From an uncultured Lentisphaeria bacterium (lineage in GTDB: Bacteria > Verrucomicrobiota > Lentisphaeria > Victivallales > Victivallaceae), in assembly GCA_903821255.1 (NCBI GenBank), contig CAIJKT010000194.1, positions 1-6,841 on the forward strand: a stretch of DNA of 6,841 bases, given 5' to 3'. Positions 1 to 4,252 of this stretch are shown here, one piece after another. A program made the translations under genes and the position numbers. The notes beneath the pieces are model-generated. The model was not told the DNA's origin. It was given only the letters and a program-made list of their open reading frames with translations, and did no database searches. Positions within the stretch are counted from its first letter, which is position 1, and the number at the start of each line of letters is the position of its first letter.

Positions 1-204
1 CTGTATAAACTTTTCAAGACAGGTTATGATGTTAAAGATCATGTGCTTTTCGGCACTGATGGTTTTACTAACACTTTTGACCCTAAACAGATCAGAACTA
101 TGATCATTACTGACAGAAGAACCATGAATGAACTTGACTTGCCGCAGGCAACAATTGATGGTGTTTTTTTTAATAACTTTAAAAGATTTGTCGGGATTGC
201 CTGA
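1..204 (+). CDS. Amidohydrolase-2 family metal-dependent hydrolase, C-terminal fragment (5' end outside window)
   Basis: Frame 1 is open from the first base to a TGA at 202-204, giving 67 residues with no start needed, so this is the tail of a gene that begins upstream. The peptide contains HVLFGTDGFTN (residues 14-24), which fits the last TIM-barrel strand of the amidohydrolase-2 (PF04909-like) family, where the Asp of the FG(S/T)D motif is the catalytic or metal-binding acid. It ends with an IDGVFFNNFKRFVGI segment, matching the helix that commonly closes these enzymes (I...N..R.F). The family hydrolyses or decarboxylates varied small substrates, and the fragment cannot show which. It ends 42 bases before acpH. 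A dehydrogenase or TatD-type nuclease is less likely because of the FGTD context. The call rests on short motifs only. Confidence 0.62.
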   Translation: MYKLFKTGYDVKDHVLFGTDGFTNTFDPKQIRTMIITDRRTMNELDLPQATIDGVFFNNFKRFVGIA

Positions 205-213
205 GCGCAATCC
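194..213 (+). other. Hairpin spanning the amidohydrolase stop codon
   Basis: GGATTGC (194-200) and GCAATCC (207-213) are perfect 7-base inverted repeats around a 6-base loop (201-206) that contains the TGA stop. No T-run follows on either strand, so it is not a classical intrinsic terminator. It may slow decay of the upstream message or act as a weak attenuator, or it may be chance. Confidence 0.35.
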
Positions 214-215
214 GG

Positions 216-221
216 TATAAT
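216..221 (+). promoter_or_regulatory. Possible -10 box for acpH
   Basis: A perfect TATAAT lies 25 bases before the acpH ATG. No convincing -35 box is seen at 16-18 bases upstream (the region reads GGGATT), so any promoter here would be weak or need an activator. acpH could equally be co-transcribed with the amidohydrolase. Confidence 0.3.
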
Positions 222-246
222 CAAAACTGTGGATGATTATTGATTT

Positions 247-834
247 ATGAATTTTCTTATGCATCTTTTTCTGGCTGAAGATAATGATGATTCGCGGATT
301 GGCAACTATCTCGGCGATTTTGTCAAAGGCACTGAAGCCAGCATAAATGAACGTTTTCCCGGCAAAATTGCTGAAGGCATTATCAATCACCGCCGGGTTG
401 ATCAGTTCACCGATGCGCATCCGGCGGTCATCAGCTCGATTGCGCTGATGAAACCGTTTTCCGGCAAGTTCGCGGCGATTGTGGTTGATATTCTGATGGA
501 CTACTATCTGATTAAACACTGGAATAAATACACTTCCGAAGATTTTCAAAGGTTTGTCGCCAAATGCTATGCATCATTGCATAAGATAGTTGAAGGGGAG
601 CAGTATCCGGAACGCTGCCGGCATTTTACCGGCAAACTGATTGAGCGGGATGCATTCAATGTTTACAGCACTATTGAAGGCATTCATGAGGTGCTGTGCG
701 GAATGAACCGCCATCTGAAGCGCCCTTCGCCGCTGCCGGACGCCAAGCCGCATATTTTAGCCAATTACCCCACCCTGGAGCAAAATTTCCTGTTATTCAT
801 GCCAGACATACTGGCCTTTGAAAATGAAAAATAA
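247..834 (+). CDS. acpH: Acyl-carrier-protein phosphodiesterase (AcpH, DUF479 family)
   Basis: This 195-residue protein matches the cytoplasmic enzyme that removes the 4'-phosphopantetheine arm from holo-ACP, giving apo-ACP and thus turning over the fatty-acid synthesis cofactor. Family hallmarks are visible in order: the N-terminus MNFLMHLFLA, like E. coli AcpH MNFLAHLHLA; N20-Y-L-G-D24-F25-V-K-G28; H48-R-R-V-D52 followed by T55-D56-x-H58-P59; and D81-I-L-M-D85-Y-Y-L-x-x-H91-W92. The conserved His and Asp residues fit the HD-like metal site proposed for AcpH. Length is normal (E. coli about 193). The conserved MNFL start fixes the ATG at 247, although the ribosome binding site is weak (GGATGA at 231-236). 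It is followed by about 110 bases without a gene. I see no functional tie to the downstream cassette. Confidence 0.92.
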   Translation: MNFLMHLFLAEDNDDSRIGNYLGDFVKGTEASINERFPGKIAEGIINHRRVDQFTDAHPAVISSIALMKPFSGKFAAIVVDILMDYYLIKHWNKYTSEDFQRFVAKCYASLHKIVEGEQYPERCRHFTGKLIERDAFNVYSTIEGIHEVLCGMNRHLKRPSPLPDAKPHILANYPTLEQNFLLFMPDILAFENEK

Positions 835-910
835 CCTTTTGAACTTCAATTGATTTTTGGTCTCATTCCTACGTCATTTATAAAAAAATGCACTTTTTTT
901 TGCGGACCTA

Positions 911-940
911 TTGACATTTAACTAGACAATACAGTATAGT
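911..940 (+). promoter_or_regulatory. Sigma-70-type promoter of the gntR-pseudopilin cassette
   Basis: A perfect -35 TTGACA (911-916) is followed after 18 bases by TATAGT (935-940), one mismatch from TATAAT. Transcription should begin near 946-949. That places the start essentially on the GTG at 949 and favours the ATG at 973 as the true translation start of the regulator. Confidence 0.75.
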
Positions 941-941
941 C
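920..941 (+). promoter_or_regulatory. Candidate GntR operator overlapping the -10 box
   Basis: ACTAGAC (921-927) and GTATAGT (934-940) form an imperfect inverted repeat (ACTAxAC, 6-base gap, GTxTAGT). GTATAGTC (934-941) differs by one base from GTnTAnAC, the operator consensus proposed for HutC-type GntR proteins. AACTAGAC (920-927) carries the other half of that consensus. Binding here would cover the spacer and -10 box, as expected for autorepression. The link to this regulator is inferred from position alone. Confidence 0.4.
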
Positions 942-960
942 ATTATTAGTGGATCAAATT

Positions 961-966
961 AAGGGG
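961..966 (+). promoter_or_regulatory. Ribosome binding site that decides the regulator start
   Basis: AAGGGG at 961-966 sits six bases before ATG 973-975, an ideal spacing. The alternative in-frame GTG at 949 has no such site and falls at the predicted transcript start. Confidence 0.65.
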
Positions 967-972
967 CATATA

Positions 973-2094
973 ATGCGGCAACCGGTCAAAAGAATGAAAT
1001 TGTACGAGGCGATGAAGCAGGATATCGCCAAAGGGGTTTATTATCCCGGCTCATTTCTGCCGAATGAACTGGAACTGGTGAAGAAATATGGACACGCCCG
1101 CGATACGGTGCGCCTGGCGCTGGCCCTGCTCGAAGACGAGAAAATAATCGAACTGAAGAAAAACAAAGGACGCCAGGTATGTCCGGTCAATGTCGAAAAG
1201 GCAAAAGTTCCGCTGACTTTTTTATTGCCGTGCCCTGATTTTTTAAGCGAGGCATTTCCAGATGTGGCAGTGCAGGATACCCGCCAGATATTCAAAGGTG
1301 TTTCCCATATTGCGTTTGAGTATGATTATCGCGTGGAAACCGTGCCGGTGTCGCCGACCAATAACCAACACGATATCGACTGGCGAAAGCTGGATTTTGT
1401 CAATGCGGATAGCCTGGTAGTATTAGTCGGCGATTGGTATCGTGACCTGTTTCCGCTGCTGCTGGAACGCGGTTGCCGGAAGGTGTTTGTCTATTCACAT
1501 CTTGCTCACCGGAAAGATGACGAGGATTTTTTAAATAACAGTTTTCGTATTACCATTAACGCTTTCGGCGCGGCGGAAGCGGCGGTTGAGTATTTGTTCC
1601 GGCAAGGTTGCCGGAGGACAGCGCTGTTTCATTATAACATATCAGAGCCGGAACATCCGGTTATGGGCGGTTACTTTTCCGGGTTAAGAAAATGCGGACT
1701 GAAGTTTGCCGCCTGGCATGAGCTTCCGGAAGAGCATCTGAAACTGCAAGACGTTAAAAACCGGTTGAAGGATTTTTATAAAAAATCCGGTGGTTTTGAC
1801 AGCCTGCTCATAAGCCCAAGAATGGCTATTGATTTACATCTGCGCAATTTATACCAGGAGCTCGGTTTGACGGAAGATATCAAAATAATAGTTTCTAATG
1901 ATGTTGCCAATAACCAATGGGTAGTGCCGCCGCTGACAAGTATGGTATTCCCATACGAGGACATTGGACGGATTGCGGCGCGGCATCTGCTGTCCCCGGA
2001 ATTTGCGCCAGGAGAGCAGTTGGTTAGCGCCCGGCTTATTGAGCGCGGCTCGACTTCAGTATTTTCGAAAAAAAAGGAATTTGTTTCAATATAA
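973..2094 (+). CDS. GntR-family regulator with LacI-type (periplasmic-binding-protein-like) effector domain
   Basis: The protein has 373 residues from ATG 973 (381 if read from GTG 949). Residues about 8-70 form a GntR winged helix-turn-helix, with the P30-N-E32 turn, the recognition helix containing R43-D-T-V-R47, the ALxLLExE segment, and a wing ending K65-G-R-Q-V69. Residues about 77-373 look like a LacI-type sugar-binding domain: alternating strands and helices, a central segment with FGAAEAAVEYLFRQGCRR, and a C-terminal SARLIERGST typical of LacI-family ends. This is the AraR-like architecture, known to dissociate from DNA on binding a sugar. The effector here cannot be read from sequence. 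The gene stands 30 bases before the pseudopilin and under its own promoter with a candidate operator, so it probably controls the cassette and itself. A run of eight A's occurs near its 3' end (2069-2076). Confidence 0.9.
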   Translation: MRQPVKRMKLYEAMKQDIAKGVYYPGSFLPNELELVKKYGHARDTVRLALALLEDEKIIELKKNKGRQVCPVNVEKAKVPLTFLLPCPDFLSEAFPDVAVQDTRQIFKGVSHIAFEYDYRVETVPVSPTNNQHDIDWRKLDFVNADSLVVLVGDWYRDLFPLLLERGCRKVFVYSHLAHRKDDEDFLNNSFRITINAFGAAEAAVEYLFRQGCRRTALFHYNISEPEHPVMGGYFSGLRKCGLKFAAWHELPEEHLKLQDVKNRLKDFYKKSGGFDSLLISPRMAIDLHLRNLYQELGLTEDIKIIVSNDVANNQWVVPPLTSMVFPYEDIGRIAARHLLSPEFAPGEQLVSARLIERGSTSVFSKKKEFVSI

Positions 2095-2107
2095 ACCCAA
2101 AACAGCA

Positions 2108-2115
2108 AGAGGAGA
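2108..2115 (+). promoter_or_regulatory. Strong ribosome binding site of the pseudopilin gene
   Basis: AGAGGAGA at 2108-2115 lies nine bases before ATG 2125, the strongest Shine-Dalgarno sequence in the window. It suggests high translation of the pseudopilin relative to its neighbours. Confidence 0.6.
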
Positions 2116-2124
2116 ATAAAAATC

Positions 2125-2886
2125 ATGAGAAGCCGGGAAAATAATTTTACACTCATTGAATTGCTCATTGTCATAGCTATCATAACAATATTGGTTGCTA
2201 TGCTGCTGCCGGCTTTGAATAAAGCAAGAGAAAAAGCCAAACAGGCGATATGCAGAAGCAACCTGAAACAGGATGGATTGGCATTGTTCTCTTATGCGAA
2301 TGATTACAATTCTTATCTTCCTGTCACCACTGATTCGGCATGTTCGCAGCTTGACTTTGTGAATGCGTTGCCGGAAAATTCATCGAATGCCGCCGTAGTT
2401 GGTCCGGGAGAAGTACTTTGGCAATATTTGGGGAAAAATGGCCGGCCGCTTTTTTGTCCTTCAAATCCAAGCAGAGGGTATGATATATACAAGAGCTATT
2501 TCAATTATGCGGGGCATATCAGGGGTGCCGGCACGGATACGTTATGGACAGGTTATGCATATTGCGGGCGTAATCAGGATCCGCATTTGAAAAAAGCCGA
2601 TGGAACTTTGTATCCTTTTTTGCCATACATAAGAAAACAGACATCGGCAGACGTGCTGATGGCTGATTTTACAAGGAGCTTTGTTGCAAATGCAAATGCA
2701 GCAGACGCAAAATACCTGGTATCTGGAGAATATTGGGATTTTGCTAATAATTCACACATCACAAACAGCATTTACCCTGTCGGCGGTAATGTGCTATACT
2801 ATGACGGTCATGCAACATGGATTCCATTCTCTAACATGAGCAGAAGAGTTCGTGCATATTATGAGAACTATTCTTACTGGTGGTAA
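2125..2886 (+). CDS. Lone type II secretion/type IV pilin-like pseudopilin (prepilin N-terminal methylation, DG-type C-terminus)
   Basis: This 253-residue protein begins with a seven-residue charged leader (MRSRENN) and then [12 protein letters not shown], the classic prepilin-peptidase site with Phe at +1 and Glu at +5 (E12). A hydrophobic helix follows to about residue 31 and continues into [19 protein letters not shown], the amphipathic spine common to Lentisphaerota and Planctomycete pseudopilins. The residue before the cleavage site is Asn rather than the usual Gly. The C-terminal half is a globular domain with Cys43, Cys73, Cys111 and Cys147. It ends near a [13 protein letters not shown] motif (220-232) resembling the H-X9-DG processing-associated domain, but with His211 fifteen residues before the DG. 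It should be exported, processed and methylated, and may assemble into a short pseudopilus or remain membrane-anchored. No other secretion genes are nearby, so the machinery must be encoded elsewhere. Confidence 0.92.
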   Translation: MRSRENNFTLIELLIVIAIITILVAMLLPALNKAREKAKQAICRSNLKQDGLALFSYANDYNSYLPVTTDSACSQLDFVNALPENSSNAAVVGPGEVLWQYLGKNGRPLFCPSNPSRGYDIYKSYFNYAGHIRGAGTDTLWTGYAYCGRNQDPHLKKADGTLYPFLPYIRKQTSADVLMADFTRSFVANANAADAKYLVSGEYWDFANNSHITNSIYPVGGNVLYYDGHATWIPFSNMSRRVRAYYENYSYWW

Positions 2887-2971
2887 TGATTCAAAAAATG
2901 AGCAACTTTGCCGCTGCGCGTACACAAACATCAACCGCCAGTCGATTAACTGGTAAAAGATAAGAGGGAAT
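2887..2971 (+). other. Intercistronic gap with small hairpin before the propeller gene
   Basis: This 85-base spacer lacks a terminator. CCAGT (2938-2942) and ACTGG (2949-2953) can form a short 5-base-pair hairpin just upstream of the AGAGGGAA ribosome binding site (2963-2970), which sits unusually close to the ATG at 2972. No convincing promoter is seen, so read-through from the pseudopilin gene is the simplest view. Confidence 0.35.
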
Positions 2972-4210
2972 ATGCTGCTGAAAAAAACAAAATATCTGAT
3001 AGTACTTCTTTTAATAATAACTTCAATTGGCGCTTATGCGGAAAGGCCAGGCTGGCCGATTGATATGAAAGATGATATTTTTTCATCTCCGTTATTAGCT
3101 GACATTAACGGAGACGGAAAATTGGAAATAATTGTCTGCAGTTCCGGTTCCAGAGCTGCCGATAAAAATGGTTCTGTGCATATGTGGGATTGTGACGGCA
3201 AGCCCATGCCGGGGTGGCCCCGTAAAGTGGAAGGCCGGATTATGGGCAGTTCCCCCGCCGGCGGGAAAACCGGCGCGAAATATCAAATCATAGTATGCAC
3301 TGAAAAAGGTTTAATATATGCATGGCATCAGGATGGAACGCCTGTCAAGGGCTGGCCTGTTTCATTACCCGGGGGAATTACATCCACTCCCATACTTAAA
3401 GATCTGGACAGCGACGGTCAGTCTGAAATTATTGCCGGTTGTCTTGATGGCAAAGTTTACATTATAAAGGATTCCGGACATCCTCTGGCCGGCTGGCCGC
3501 GTGATACCGGAAGTCCTGTTACAGGAATAGCCGCGGCAGATATTGATGGCGACGGCAGTCCGGAGATAATTGCCTGCGGCAAAAATAATAGAGTTCATAT
3601 ATGGAATAAACAGGGGCAGCTTCTGGCCGGCTGGCCCCGGGAAAACTTGAGTTACACGTCTCCTGCTATCGGGAAAATTGATCCCCGGAGTAAAGGTTTG
3701 GAAATGGTTTTTACAGGAGAAAAACAGATAAATATTTTGCATTGTGACGGGACTTCCATGGCGGGCTGGCCTAAAGAAATTCCGCATCCCGGACCTCCGG
3801 CGCTTGGAGATATAGATAACGACGGAAGTTTGGAAATAATTGCAAGTTCAAATCCGAAAAAGCAGCGGAGTTCTGTATATGCATGGCACATGGATGGCGC
3901 TTTAGTCAAGGGCTGGCCGGTCGAGCCGGGAGGGGCGGCAGGATATGCGATTGCAGATATTCCGGTACTTTATGATTTGGATGGCGACGGTACGCTTGAA
4001 GTCATTGTCCCCCATACCTGTTATTCTATTCATGCATGGCATTTTGATGGTACCCGCGTAAAAAATTTCCCAATTCGGGATATCGGCATGCAATATTACA
4101 GTCCTTCAATTGCCGATTTGGATGATAATGGCCGCCTGGAACTTGTATTCGGCGGTGTCAGCAGCGTATTGAAGGTACACGTGTTCCAGCTTCCATTTGC
4201 TTATCGCTAA
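2972..4210 (+). CDS. Secreted FG-GAP/VCBS-like beta-propeller protein with calcium-type DxDxDG loops
   Basis: The protein has 412 residues. Residues 1-23 are a signal peptide: KK near the N-terminus, a Leu/Ile-rich core, and cleavage after AYA23. The remainder is made wholly of about eight 45-54-residue units. Each starts with GWP (residues 27, 81, 127, 174, 220, 265, 314; NFP at 365), then an SP- or TP-type strand, an acidic loop, an EIIxxx strand and a VxxWxxDG hairpin. The acidic loops resemble EF-hand or integrin FG-GAP calcium sites: DINGDG (44), DLDSDG (144), DIDGDG (190), DIDNDG (280), DLDGDG (335) and DLDDNG (382). Units 2 and 5 have lost the acidic residues. No catalytic motif is visible, so binding of glycan, partner protein or cell surface is likely. 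It lies between the pseudopilin and the hydrolase, probably in one operon. The ATG fits the signal peptide and has a nearby GAGGG. Confidence 0.87.
   Translation: MLLKKTKYLIVLLLIITSIGAYAERPGWPIDMKDDIFSSPLLADINGDGKLEIIVCSSGSRAADKNGSVHMWDCDGKPMPGWPRKVEGRIMGSSPAGGKTGAKYQIIVCTEKGLIYAWHQDGTPVKGWPVSLPGGITSTPILKDLDSDGQSEIIAGCLDGKVYIIKDSGHPLAGWPRDTGSPVTGIAAADIDGDGSPEIIACGKNNRVHIWNKQGQLLAGWPRENLSYTSPAIGKIDPRSKGLEMVFTGEKQINILHCDGTSMAGWPKEIPHPGPPALGDIDNDGSLEIIASSNPKKQRSSVYAWHMDGALVKGWPVEPGGAAGYAIADIPVLYDLDGDGTLEVIVPHTCYSIHAWHFDGTRVKNFPIRDIGMQYYSPSIADLDDNGRLELVFGGVSSVLKVHVFQLPFAYR
3050..4180 (+). repeat. Tandem coding repeat of the propeller gene (about eight units of 135-162 bases)
   Basis: GWP-coding triplets recur at 3050, 3212, 3350, 3491, 3629, 3764 and 3911, with a diverged unit (NFP) at 4064. 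DNA identity is partly kept: CTGGCCGGCTGGCC occurs exactly at 3485-3498 and 3623-3636, 138 bases (46 codons) apart. GGCTGGCC is shared by most units. The rest has diverged, which points to an old duplication series with occasional homogenisation rather than a fresh array. Confidence 0.75.
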
Positions 4211-4240
4211 AGGGATGATATTAAAATTTTGAAAAATAAA

Positions 4241-4246
4241 AAAGGA
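4241..4246 (+). promoter_or_regulatory. Ribosome binding site that favours ATG 4253 for the hydrolase
   Basis: AAAGGA at 4241-4246 is six bases before ATG 4253-4255. An alternative in-frame TTG at 4229 would use AGGGA (4211-4215) at a looser 13-base spacing. Both starts keep the signal peptide, so the choice changes only eight residues. Confidence 0.55.
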
Positions 4247-4252
4247 AATGAT

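Larger units (their letters stand above)
835..972 (+). promoter_or_regulatory. Upstream regulatory region of the gntR gene (UP-like tracts, promoter, leader)
   Basis: This gap between acpH and the regulator holds no gene. An A7 tract (882-888) and a T8 tract (894-901) flank TGCAC, and would lie roughly 45-65 bases before the expected transcript start, where A/T-rich UP elements usually sit. No GC-rich hairpin followed by T's is seen after acpH, so its termination signal is not apparent. The core promoter and operator are listed separately. Confidence 0.5.

Noticed and set aside
39..224. 61-residue - strand open frame at the left edge
   Set aside because: The + strand frame here reads as a recognisable amidohydrolase C-terminus with the FGTD motif, so the antisense frame is a shadow.
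871..888. TTTATAAA-like box as a second promoter before the regulator
   Set aside because: No -35 element at proper spacing, and the A/T-rich tracts create such boxes by chance next to a much better promoter.
1776..2261. 161-residue open frame on the - strand across the regulator end and pseudopilin start
   Set aside because: It lies opposite two well-supported genes, has no recognisable domain, and its hydrophobic part is only the complement of the pilin helix coding region.
2399..2590. 63-residue + strand frame inside the pseudopilin gene
   Set aside because: It is out of frame within a clear gene, with no domain and no convincing ribosome binding site.
3365..3787. 140-residue open frame on the - strand inside the propeller gene
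   Set aside because: Its repeated segments mirror the propeller repeats in antisense, so it is a shadow of repeat codon usage with no independent start signal.
3050..4180. Regular spacing of repeats as a CRISPR-like array
   Set aside because: The repeats are diverged, in frame and encode GWP/DxDxDG protein units. No conserved 25-40 base direct repeat with unique spacers is present.
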